Of a DNA stretch of 64,000 nucleotides, positions 40,562 through 48,401 are shown piece after piece. The notes under the pieces are model-generated. The model was not told where the DNA came from. It was given only the letters and a program-made list of their open reading frames with translations, and ran no database searches. The translations under genes were made by a program, and so were the position numbers. Source of the DNA: an uncultured Fimbriimonas sp. GTDB lineage: Bacteria; Armatimonadota; Fimbriimonadia; Fimbriimonadales; Fimbriimonadaceae. How positions within the stretch are numbered: position 1 is the first letter of the stretch; every line of letters begins with the position of its first letter. The stretch covers positions 20,718-84,717 of the forward strand of contig CAMFIS010000002.1 in the NCBI GenBank assembly GCA_945952345.1, read 5' to 3'.

Positions 40562-42391
40562 ATGAATTTCGACGTGGCGGTCATCGGTGGGGGTCCGGCT
40601 GCCAGCACATTAGGAACGTTGCTGCGGAAGTACGACCCGTCGCTGAGCGTTGCATTATTTGAGCGAGAAGTGTTTCCGCGAGATCATATTGGGGAAAGCC
40701 AACTTCCTCACCTTATGCCTGTGCTCAACGAGATGGGTGTTTGGGAAAAGGTTGAAGCCGCCAATTTCCCCGTAAAGATTGGCGGGCTCTACCGCTGGGG
40801 CAACTCAAGCGAGTTGTGGGCTCTTGATTTCTTAAGTGTTGGAGGCTTTCAGGACATTCCTCGGCCCGCTCAATTCGCGGGGCAGAGAGCTCTCACCGCT
40901 TTCCAAGTCGACCGATCGATTTACGATGAGATCCTCCTCGATCATGCGAAGGAGGCAGGATGCCACGTGTACGAAGGTGTTCGCGTGCTGAAGGTCGAGC
41001 GAGATGGGGACCGAGTTCTTGGACTCGAACTGAAGGGCTCCGATGCTCCGGGAGCGGATTCGTTGCCCGATAACCATGTGACGGCGAAGTGGTTCGTGGA
41101 CGCCTCGGGCAACTCGGGAATCCTGCGTCGAACGATGGATGTAGAGATCGATGCGCCGACCAAGCTGCGAAATATCGCGGTTTGGGACTACTGGCAAAAC
41201 ACGGATTGGGCGACAAGGATCGGAGTGGGCGGTACGCAAATTCTCGTCCTGAGTCTTGGCTGGGGTTGGCTCTGGTTTATTCCTCTCGGTCCTACTCGAA
41301 CATCGCTCGGGCTCGTGACTCCGGCGGAGTACTTGAAGCAAAGTGGCAAATCTCCGGAGGAACTGTACATAGAGGCGATCAATTCTGAGCCGACCATCTC
41401 GAAGCTCGTGGAACATGGAACTCGCGAGAATATCCTCCAAACAACCCGCGATTGGAGTTTTGTTGCCAGCCAGCTTTATGGAGAAAACTGGTTCCTCGCC
41501 GGCGATGCTGCCGGATTCGCTGATCCGATTCTCTCGGCGGGGCTCACATTAGCGCAGACCGGTTCCCGAAACCTGGCCTACACCATCCTCGAACTCAACA
41601 ATGGTGAACTCGACGCGGATTGGCTCAAGCACTCGTACGACCAGGTTCAGTCGCGCAGAATCCGCAATCACATTCGCTTTGCCGACTATTGGTATTCGGC
41701 AAATGGGCACTTCACGGAACTCAAAGAGTACTGTGCTGACATTGCCGAGTCCGCCGGCATCGAATTACGACCAGAAGAAGCCTTTGTCTGGATGGGATCG
41801 GGTGGATTTGCGGGAGATTCGCTTGGCGTTCCGAGTGCGGGCACGTTTACGATTCCGGCTCTCAAGTACAACATTCGGTCGATGACCGGAATCTATCCGC
41901 GGTGGGAAATCGAGGGCTATAACTCGTTCCGACTGAACCTGGACGGCGCGGAGCTAGTCGACCTCGCATCGTATCACGACGGCCGGGTGTATCGAGTCCA
42001 ATGCTTCCAGCGCGACGGCAAAATCCTTCCTAATCACCGATCGTATGGCGCTATGTACGCCGCCCTCAAGCACGAGTCAGAACTAGAGCCACTGATGGAG
42101 CGGTACATGTTTGAGGGGCAGCGGCGGGGCCTCTCGCTCGACTATGAAGGAATGTTCAGGTCTGGCGTCGACATCTTAGAAGCTATGATTGGTGAAGGCT
42201 GGGTCGTTGGTGAAGCAAAGCCGGAAGGGCGATTCATTGGCATGGTATCCACTTATCCCGAACAGTTTGTGCATGTGGGCTGGATCAAAGACGGGGTCGG
42301 CCTTACTTCGGTCGACCCCCGTCAAGGTGGGCGTGTCATCCTCGAGTGGGATGAGGTTGAACGCCTGCGCTCTCCGGCAATGGTTATTTAG
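40562..42391 (+). CDS. Flavin-dependent halogenase-like oxidoreductase
   Basis: 609 residues from the ATG at 40562 (40556 is also possible). The FAD-binding GGGPAASTLG lies near the N-terminus, then FPRDHIGESQLPHL, the motif shared by flavin-dependent halogenases and geranylgeranyl reductase-like enzymes. The halogenase signature W-x-W-x-I-P is present as GWLWFIPLG, and the C-terminal FAD motif is FLAGDAAGFADPILSAG. Such enzymes use FADH2, O2 and halide to chlorinate or brominate an aromatic. About 100-130 residues follow after the usual end. No flavin reductase or carrier gene is adjacent, so the substrate is unknown. Stands alone after a terminator. Confidence 0.8.
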   Translation: MNFDVAVIGGGPAASTLGTLLRKYDPSLSVALFEREVFPRDHIGESQLPHLMPVLNEMGVWEKVEAANFPVKIGGLYRWGNSSELWALDFLSVGGFQDIPRPAQFAGQRALTAFQVDRSIYDEILLDHAKEAGCHVYEGVRVLKVERDGDRVLGLELKGSDAPGADSLPDNHVTAKWFVDASGNSGILRRTMDVEIDAPTKLRNIAVWDYWQNTDWATRIGVGGTQILVLSLGWGWLWFIPLGPTRTSLGLVTPAEYLKQSGKSPEELYIEAINSEPTISKLVEHGTRENILQTTRDWSFVASQLYGENWFLAGDAAGFADPILSAGLTLAQTGSRNLAYTILELNNGELDADWLKHSYDQVQSRRIRNHIRFADYWYSANGHFTELKEYCADIAESAGIELRPEEAFVWMGSGGFAGDSLGVPSAGTFTIPALKYNIRSMTGIYPRWEIEGYNSFRLNLDGAELVDLASYHDGRVYRVQCFQRDGKILPNHRSYGAMYAALKHESELEPLMERYMFEGQRRGLSLDYEGMFRSGVDILEAMIGEGWVVGEAKPEGRFIGMVSTYPEQFVHVGWIKDGVGLTSVDPRQGGRVILEWDEVERLRSPAMVI

Positions 42392-42397
42392 AAGAGT

Positions 42398-42991
42398 CTA
42401 TTTCCAGGTCCAGGCTGTGCTTTCGGCGAGAGCTTTGCATATCGCCGCGCCGAGGATGATCTTGCTCTTGTCGACCTTGAGCGAATAGCTGATTGAGAGA
42501 TATACGGCGGGAGTGTCCTCGTCCTTGGGCACCTGCCCGATAACCGAAATCGACAGGGTTTGACCCGAGAATCTCGCGCCCTGGATGTCGTAAACCATCT
42601 TGTCCGGCTTGTCGGTTTTGCCTTTCTCGAACCTCGCCGCATCTTTGACCATCGCCTTCAGGATGTTCAGTTGCAGTGATTGGCTGGGAGCAATAACGGC
42701 TGCGGCCCTTGGTTCCCACCTGCCCGATTGAACCACGACGCCGAAATCTTCTTTGGTCGACCAAGCCGCATTCATACCGCCGTGATTCTGTCCAGGAAAT
42801 CCATCGAAATCCTTGAGGGTCATCACCAACTTGTGGCTTTTCAGGTTCATCAGGCTGTCGGCGGCCTCGTACTCGTCGGGCGACTTGCCGTCTTTTGGTT
42901 TGTAAGCCACCACCCAGGTCTTGGAGGGCGAGGTGGTGTTGGCGAACATACCAGCTTTTAGTTGAAACGCCACGAGTGTGACCGTCATCAT
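42398..42991 (-). CDS. Hypothetical protein following an esterase gene
   Basis: 197 residues, not recognised. The first 20 residues ([20 protein letters not shown]) could be a weak signal sequence. The rest is mixed alpha/beta with [20 protein letters not shown] and a tail [20 protein letters not shown]. Its ATG overlaps the esterase stop by four bases (42988-42991), so the two form an operon. Convergent with the halogenase-like gene, with only six bases between stops. Confidence 0.65.
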   Translation of the reverse strand: MMTVTLVAFQLKAGMFANTTSPSKTWVVAYKPKDGKSPDEYEAADSLMNLKSHKLVMTLKDFDGFPGQNHGGMNAAWSTKEDFGVVVQSGRWEPRAAAVIAPSQSLQLNILKAMVKDAARFEKGKTDKPDKMVYDIQGARFSGQTLSISVIGQVPKDEDTPAVYLSISYSLKVDKSKIILGAAICKALAESTAWTWK

Positions 42992-43992
42992 TTGGTGGCT
43001 GCCTTCATCACCGGTTGCCGGAAGTCTCGCTCGACCATGTCATTCGGGTCGGTCGAGACCGGCCCATCGCGCCATAGCCACCGCATCATGTCTGCGAAGA
43101 TTTGACCGCCGAACCGCTGCCCGTGGTTATTCATGCCCCAGGTGTAGTTGAGGTCATATCCCTTGGCGGTGAGGGCGTCCTTCATGCGAACGTTCTGCAG
43201 GAACCAGTCCCAGCGCGGGTCGTATTTGCCGCCTCGCATGCCCCGGTTGTCGTTGCGTCCATCGCAGAGGAACACGCGCAGGGGCTTCTTACCGTTCTTT
43301 CGGATGATGTCGGGGTAGGCATCGCCGCCGCGGATGTTGGTAAAGCTGCCAACGATGCTGAGTACCTTTCGGAATTCATTCGGTCGCTCCCAGGCAACGG
43401 TGAAGGCCGCGATCGCGCCGGAACTCGAGCCACCAATGCCGCGCATGTTGGGATCGTTGGAGATATTGTAGTCCTTCTTCAGTTCGGGAACGAGGACGTC
43501 GGTGATATCCCTCGCGTACTTATCGTCGAGGGCGTTGTACTCCACACCACGGTTGGTAAAGCCGTCGCCCCAACCGTTCTCGGGAGAGGGTTCCTTCTGC
43601 TCAGGCGTTCGGCCCGGGTTGATGAAGACGCCGATCATGGTCGGAATCTCGCGGCGGTAGATGAGGTTATCCATCACGGTCTGGGCGCGAATCTCGCCGT
43701 TCTCTTGCTTCATCGCCTGTCCGTCTTGGAGGACCATAAGCGCGGTGGGAGTCTTGGGATCGTACTGTGCAGGAACGTACACCCAATAAGTCTTTTGCGT
43801 GCCCGGATAGCCGACGCTCTTCATCACAAACGGCCCCTTTACTTCGCCCTTAGGGACCCCTTCGTGAACCTGCGCATCCGGGTTCATGCGGTACTGGGAG
43901 TCGGGATTAGGCTTTTGCTGGAGCTTTGATACTGCAATGGTTGCCAGTCCGCCGAGGAGGAAGGAGGAAATAATGGCCGGGTACCGCTTCAT
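42988..43992 (-). CDS. Exported esterase (enterochelin esterase/EsteraseD-like)
   Basis: 334 residues from the ATG at 43992, which begins a signal/anchor ([20 protein letters not shown]). Alpha/beta hydrolase of the putative esterase (PF00756-like) type: oxyanion strand [20 protein letters not shown], nucleophile Ser in [13 protein letters not shown], acidic residue in [11 protein letters not shown], base His in [14 protein letters not shown]. Such enzymes cleave feruloyl, acetyl or siderophore esters outside the cytoplasm; carbohydrate genes farther along make a plant- or polysaccharide-related ester plausible. Confidence 0.85.
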   Translation of the reverse strand: MKRYPAIISSFLLGGLATIAVSKLQQKPNPDSQYRMNPDAQVHEGVPKGEVKGPFVMKSVGYPGTQKTYWVYVPAQYDPKTPTALMVLQDGQAMKQENGEIRAQTVMDNLIYRREIPTMIGVFINPGRTPEQKEPSPENGWGDGFTNRGVEYNALDDKYARDITDVLVPELKKDYNISNDPNMRGIGGSSSGAIAAFTVAWERPNEFRKVLSIVGSFTNIRGGDAYPDIIRKNGKKPLRVFLCDGRNDNRGMRGGKYDPRWDWFLQNVRMKDALTAKGYDLNYTWGMNNHGQRFGGQIFADMMRWLWRDGPVSTDPNDMVERDFRQPVMKAATK

Positions 43993-44052
43993 TGATAGTA
44001 CTTTAGCAAGATCGGCGCGTGAATGCAATTAAAGGAGGCCCCGACGACCTAT

Positions 44053-44237
44053 GCTGCTTCCGTGGCGAGAACTTCCGATTCGTCTTGCCTTTCCATGCCG
44101 AGCTATGGAGGCTACAAAACTCCTGCGCTTTAGTAGAAGCTGAAGAAATAAAGGCATACCGAACAAACTGTTCTCGGCCTCCATAGCTCTGCGATACTAA
44201 TCTGAGACATCCAAATCATTCTCGCCACGGAGGCAGC
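44053..44237. repeat. 185-bp palindromic element
   Basis: The outer arms 44053-44071 and 44219-44237 are a 19-bp inverted repeat with one mismatch (GCTGCTTCCGTGGCGAGAA). The inner arms 44100-44112 and 44177-44189 are a perfect 13-bp inverted repeat (GAGCTATGGAGGC). The centre is AT-richer. Almost the entire spacer between the esterase and NUDIX genes is this element. MITE-like in form; no ORF. Confidence 0.8.
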
Positions 44238-44245
44238 GTTTGCCA

Positions 44246-44824
44246 CTACAGCTGCGCCATCAGCCACTGCAACGCGATAATCGTCTTGGCATCGATGACC
44301 TTCCCCTCTTTGATCCACCGATATGCGACCTCGCGCTTCACCCGGTGAACCCGAATATCCTCATCTTCTACCTCAAGGCCCGCACTCTCCATCACGGTTA
44401 AACCGTGCTCGAACGGACAGTAGAAGAGACTCAGGCGCTCCGAGCAACCACCGGGCGAGAGATAGAAGCTGGAGATGAATTCGGCGTCGGTGGGTTCCGC
44501 GCCGGTTTCCTCCTTCGTTTCCCTCAGGGCCGTCGCCTTTGCATCGTCGCCGTCTTCGATTCGTCCGGCCGGGACCTCGATGAGCCAGCCAGGGCCGTTG
44601 TGGTACGCGGCGACCCGAAACTGTTCGATAAGGATTACTTCGTCGACTTGGAGGTCATGCATGAGGATGCCGACGCTATCGTTCCGATCCAGCACCAAGT
44701 GCTCGATCTCGTTCGACATCTGGCCGTTGGTCTTGGTGTAGCGAAACCGAATCGACTTCCAATGGAAGATTCGCTTTTGGAAAACGGTCTCTTCGCTCAG
44801 AATCTCGGCGGTCGGTTGGCTCAT
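44246..44824 (-). CDS. NUDIX hydrolase, ADP-ribose pyrophosphatase type
   Basis: 192 residues. The NUDIX box is AGRIEDGDDAKATALRET followed by KEETG; the first conserved Glu of the box is Asp here (GDDAKAT), the REx2EExG part is complete. Upstream GPGWLIEVPAGRIEDG and the later SFYLSPGGCSERLSLFYC are typical of ADP-sugar pyrophosphatases (NudF/ADPRase), which hydrolyse ADP-ribose to AMP and ribose-5-phosphate with Mg2+ in the cytosol. Confidence 0.88.
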   Translation of the reverse strand: MSQPTAEILSEETVFQKRIFHWKSIRFRYTKTNGQMSNEIEHLVLDRNDSVGILMHDLQVDEVILIEQFRVAAYHNGPGWLIEVPAGRIEDGDDAKATALRETKEETGAEPTDAEFISSFYLSPGGCSERLSLFYCPFEHGLTVMESAGLEVEDEDIRVHRVKREVAYRWIKEGKVIDAKTIIALQWLMAQL

Positions 44825-44909
44825 AAACTAAGTCTATTCGAACGATGCGAAGTTAGCTTCGCGCTTTGCAGATCGTTCATAGTTAAGTGCATTGGCACGG
44901 ACAAATCAC

Positions 44910-45719
44910 ATGAAAGGAATTGTTGAAATTACGAATATCTCAGAGGATGACTCTTCGTGGCGAATTCTAACGGATCAGGAGGGGCTTAGAGAATTTCTGT
45001 CGAACCCGACTGAAGCCGTTTCCGACCAAACAGGCTTTACCCTAGTGAACGACTTCCACGTGAACTTCGAGATGTCGAGTTCGGCGCTGAATGCCCCCGT
45101 GGTTATTGAGGGGCGAGTTCACATTGCGGAGGATTCAAAGACGACGAGTTCGGTTCTTGTACGAATCGATCCGTTCAGGATTGGGCAAATTGCTCAGATG
45201 CCATCGGATGATTCCATTGAGACACACAACCGCGTTTCGTTTGTAATCGCTCCCCCGACGCCTCCGGCAATGTTGCCTACCAGCTATTGGACCAACGTGG
45301 CTACATATTTTCCGAGTCCCATCAACATGACATTGGTTTATCGCCCCGGAACGTCGAACGGAGCAGGCCTTGTGGAAGTCCACATGGAACTTCAACCAAA
45401 TCCATTGCAGGATGGAATTGCGGCGTTTATCCAGGCTGTCACCATGGAGCCGCTTGGATATCAGAATTGGCTGAATAGTCAAACCATCACCCAGCGGCAA
45501 TTTGTAAACGGCACGGTTTACACGAACATCATGAGGCCAGTAGAAACCCAAGATACATTCCGTACCAGTCTCATGCCCCTTCGGACGGTATTTGATAGTG
45601 CGACCTCGGGTTCAACACCGGCGAAGTCCTGCAACTCGAGCGACGGGAATTACGCGGGAGACCCAACCCAGACTAACACCACGATCGATATTGCATCTGT
45701 CTATCTGAAGTGGTACTAA
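44910..45719 (+). CDS. Hypothetical protein with RiPP-leader-like N-terminal segment
   Basis: 269 residues from the ATG at 44910 (a TTG at 44892 would add six). Not recognised as a whole. Near the N-terminus the run LREFLSNPTEAVSDQTGFTL followed by VNDFHVNFEMS resembles the nitrile-hydratase-like leader peptide (NHLP) pattern, F-x3-L-x-D/N-P-x2-A. The rest is long, beta-rich and Ser/Thr/Asn-rich, with one pair of small residues around KSCNSSDGNYAG near the C-terminus. No RiPP-modifying enzyme is adjacent, so the resemblance may be chance. By eye less GC-rich than its neighbours. Confidence 0.6.
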   Translation: MKGIVEITNISEDDSSWRILTDQEGLREFLSNPTEAVSDQTGFTLVNDFHVNFEMSSSALNAPVVIEGRVHIAEDSKTTSSVLVRIDPFRIGQIAQMPSDDSIETHNRVSFVIAPPTPPAMLPTSYWTNVATYFPSPINMTLVYRPGTSNGAGLVEVHMELQPNPLQDGIAAFIQAVTMEPLGYQNWLNSQTITQRQFVNGTVYTNIMRPVETQDTFRTSLMPLRTVFDSATSGSTPAKSCNSSDGNYAGDPTQTNTTIDIASVYLKWY

Positions 45720-45744
45720 GTCGTCTCGCTGTTTAGGTTCGTTC

Positions 45745-46437
45745 TCATTCAATGTGCTTCACCTCTCGGATGGTTATAACTCTGTCCGAGGAGGTGAAGT
45801 AGACTCGCCAAGGGCCGCACGCAAGGCGGTGGGTTCCATCTTTTAGCTTAAGGATTCGCCTCGTTCGATGAGGTGTTGGGTCAATGCTGAGAAGTTCATG
45901 GACTCGATCGTGCAAGTCCTCTGGCAATGTCGCCTCTGCCTCATCGGACCATCGCACATCGAATCGATCTGCCTCACGAAGGTTTCGATTGGTTTCGTCC
46001 ACCCATCCCGCTTTGGCGTCGAGGTGAGCATCGATGCTGGGAATGTACGGCTTGATATCGAGAATGGGGGTTCCGTCAACGAGGTCAAGGGGGCCGACTT
46101 TTAACGTTAAACCCTCGACGCACAGGAGCCGGACGCTGGTGAGTCCGATTGGATTTGGTCGATGGGGCGCACGAGTGGCGAAAACACCGCGCCGAACTGC
46201 GGGACCCCTGGGCGGGATGACTCTTGGTCGCCAAGTGTCGTTGCGGTGAAACCACCACACGAGCCAAATGAACTCGAATCCTTCAAGATCCTGGAGGGCT
46301 AGCTCGAAATTCTTGCCCGGCAGAAGTTCAATGAGATTCGTTTCTTTAGAGTCGACGTCTGGCTGGTGCGGAGTCTGAAACTTCAGGTCTTTGCCTGTGC
46401 GAACAAACCCAATCGGCTCCAGCGTCAGTCGATCCAT
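45745..46437 (-). CDS. trmO: tRNA (N6-threonylcarbamoyl-A37) methyltransferase TrmO
   Basis: 230 residues from the ATG at 46437 (ATG at 46455 is also possible). The frame stays open far upstream to 47391 but that part is antisense to another gene. The TsaA/TrmO N-terminal beta-barrel shows LEPIGFVRTGKDLKFQTPHQ and the signature RAPHRPNPIGLTSVRL (SAM binding, residues ~130-145); the C-terminal TrmO_C domain carries RFDVRWSDEAEATL and the DGTHRLACGPWRVYF segment. It adds a methyl group to t6A37 of certain tRNAs with SAM. Confidence 0.92.
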   Translation of the reverse strand: MDRLTLEPIGFVRTGKDLKFQTPHQPDVDSKETNLIELLPGKNFELALQDLEGFEFIWLVWWFHRNDTWRPRVIPPRGPAVRRGVFATRAPHRPNPIGLTSVRLLCVEGLTLKVGPLDLVDGTPILDIKPYIPSIDAHLDAKAGWVDETNRNLREADRFDVRWSDEAEATLPEDLHDRVHELLSIDPTPHRTRRILKLKDGTHRLACGPWRVYFTSSDRVITIREVKHIE

Positions 46438-46536
46438 CTCTAGATTGAAGCACATGAATGACTGTCGAAAGACGTGGCACCACATTCTGTTCTCCGTTCC
46501 CTGCTTACTGCTCCCTGATGTGTCTATACTTGGGCC

Positions 46537-47535
46537 ATGAAGGCGTGGGCGTTTGGGATTGGGTTGGTGAGTTTGATGGCGATGGTGATCGGCGTTCAGG
46601 GCCGGAAGGCGCCCCAAGTTGCACTCGCAACAACGTTCCTGGGCATGCTGTCCGTCGACCAAAAGGCCAAGGCACAGAAGCCGTTCGACGACGATTATCG
46701 GACCAAGTGGCAGTACGTGCCCGCGAACCGAGAGGGAATTAACCTTGGTCAAATGGACTCGAGCCAAGCCGAAGCGGCGTTGGCTCTCCTCAAGTCGTCC
46801 CTCAGCGATGCCGGATGGAAGCGAACGGAAACGATCAAGGGCCTGGAAGATGTTTTGAAAGAGATGGAGAATGGCAACCAGGGTCGAGACAAGCGGCTCT
46901 ATACGTTCACCTTCTTTGGCGAGCCAAGCGCCGACGGGAAGTGGGCTTGGCGATATGAGGGCCACCACGTATCTCTCAACTTCACCTACAACCATGGCGC
47001 GCTGGTCTCGTCCACGCCGCAGTTTTTTGGCTCGAACCCAGCGGAGGTCCGTAGCGGACCGATGAAAGGAACCCGCGCCTTGCCGATGGAGCAAGACTTG
47101 GGGTTTGCCCTCCTCGATTCCCTTTCGCCGGATCAACTGAAGAAGGCGGTTATCGCCGACGTTGCACCGGGCGATGTGGTCACCAGCAGCGCGCGCAAAG
47201 CAGGGATCCAGAAGGACACTGGATTGAAGTATTCGGAAATGACCAAGGCTCAGCAAGACGATGTCCAGAAACTGCTCCATGTTTATACGGATGCCCAGGT
47301 GCCATCGGAATCCAAAAGACGGTGGGGGCGGGTCGATCTCGACTCGGTTGTGTTTGCGTGGATGGGCTCCACTAAGCCCGGCAAGGGGCATTATTACCGT
47401 TTGCAGGGCTCGAAGTTCCTAGTCGAGTACGACAACACGCAGAACGATGCGAACCACATCCATTCGGTTTGGCGCGACTTCGATGGCGACTTTGGGCAGG
47501 ACGTCCTCGCCGAGCATTACGCGAAGTTCCACTAA
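46537..47535 (+). CDS. Exported DUF3500 protein
   Basis: 332 residues: a signal peptide (MKAWAFGIGLVSLMAMVIGV), then a DUF3500 domain over nearly all the rest, recognisable by FLGMLSVDQKAKAQKPFDDD near the start, WAWRYEGHHVSLNFTYNHG in the middle and the ending FLVEYDNTQNDANHIHSVWR, DFDGDFG. The function of the family is unknown. Divergent from trmO; converges on nothing, and is followed by the GH25 gene in the same direction after 92 bases. Confidence 0.88.
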   Translation: MKAWAFGIGLVSLMAMVIGVQGRKAPQVALATTFLGMLSVDQKAKAQKPFDDDYRTKWQYVPANREGINLGQMDSSQAEAALALLKSSLSDAGWKRTETIKGLEDVLKEMENGNQGRDKRLYTFTFFGEPSADGKWAWRYEGHHVSLNFTYNHGALVSSTPQFFGSNPAEVRSGPMKGTRALPMEQDLGFALLDSLSPDQLKKAVIADVAPGDVVTSSARKAGIQKDTGLKYSEMTKAQQDDVQKLLHVYTDAQVPSESKRRWGRVDLDSVVFAWMGSTKPGKGHYYRLQGSKFLVEYDNTQNDANHIHSVWRDFDGDFGQDVLAEHYAKFH

Positions 47536-47627
47536 TCAGGGCGCGTGCGAGTGCGAGCATCGAGTTGCTGCACTCTAAGGACGTTGTTGCAGAACCATCT
47601 GCGCTCAATCGTCGTTACTTTCCTTGA

Positions 47628-48332
47628 GTGCGGAAACGAATCAAGTGGATCATCCTCGGCCTCGCCGTCGTCATCGGTGGCGTGGGGGGATATGCCTATT
47701 GGAAAGGACATTTGATTCCTAACTATCCACCCGACACGGAGTTCCCAGTGAGGGGCATCGATGTCTCGCACCACCAGGGCGCCATTCGCTGGGACGAGAT
47801 TCCGAAGAATATCCAGTTCGTGTACATCAAAGCCACCGAGGGCAGCACCTACGCAGACCCAAACTTCAAGGACAATTGGGACGGCAGTCGAGAAGCCGGT
47901 ATTCGCCATGGGGCGTACCACTTCTTTCGCCTCGCCACGACCGGCGATGCCCAAGCCCACAACTTTCTCTCAGTCGTCCCGCACGAAAAAGACGCCCTAC
48001 CACCGGTCATCGACCTCGAGCTCGGCGGTAACGACAAACAAATGCCGGAGGTCGGAGATTTCCAACGCGAGTTTTCCGTCTTCCGCAATCGCCTCAAGAA
48101 CGCCCTGGGCACCGAGCCAGTGGTTTACACGGAACCCGCGTTCGCCAATCGATACTTCAAGGGTATGACGCTGCCTCGGCTCTGGATACAGAATTACCTC
48201 ACTCGCCCTCGCCCGGGAGCCTATTGGGATTTCTGGCAATTCACGGAGCGGATGCCCCTCGCAGGAATCGAAGGGTTAGTCGACGGGGACGTCTACATCG
48301 GCTCGAAAGAAGCGTTCTCCAGCTATCGATAA
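47628..48332 (+). CDS. GH25 lysozyme-like muramidase
   Basis: 234 residues: one N-terminal membrane anchor (IIWIILGLAVVIGGVGGY-like, residues 6-24) and a GH25 barrel from residue 42. Hallmarks: RGIDVSHHQGAIRWDEI (catalytic Asp), VYIKATEGSTYADPNFKDN, HGAYHFFRLATTGDAQAHNF and PPVIDLELGG (catalytic Asp/Glu pair), ending YWDFWQFTERMPLAGIEGLV. It would cleave the MurNAc-GlcNAc bond of peptidoglycan in the periplasm. Start GTG at 47628. A structured element follows between it and the convergent rhamnosidase. Confidence 0.9.
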   Translation: MRKRIKWIILGLAVVIGGVGGYAYWKGHLIPNYPPDTEFPVRGIDVSHHQGAIRWDEIPKNIQFVYIKATEGSTYADPNFKDNWDGSREAGIRHGAYHFFRLATTGDAQAHNFLSVVPHEKDALPPVIDLELGGNDKQMPEVGDFQREFSVFRNRLKNALGTEPVVYTEPAFANRYFKGMTLPRLWIQNYLTRPRPGAYWDFWQFTERMPLAGIEGLVDGDVYIGSKEAFSSYR

Positions 48333-48340
48333 CCAACTTG

Positions 48341-48395
48341 GGGGGCGTGGGCATCCTGCCCGCGCACAGAACGAGGGCTAGAAGCCCTCGCCCCC
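48341..48395. terminator. Branched hairpin between convergent genes
   Basis: The outer arms GGGGGCG (48341-48347) and CGCCCCC (48389-48395) enclose two small hairpins, GGGCA-TCC-TGCCC and GAGGGCT-AGA-AGCCCTC. It lies in the 69 bases between the stops of the GH25 and GH78 genes and could end transcription from either side, though there is no T-tract. Confidence 0.6.
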
Positions 48396-48401
48396 AAACG
48401 C

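Noticed and set aside
46438-47391. Long N-terminal extension of the trmO frame (548 residues in all)
   Set aside because: The extension is antisense to the DUF3500 gene at 46537-47535. TrmO homologues start near residue 1 of the 230-residue version.
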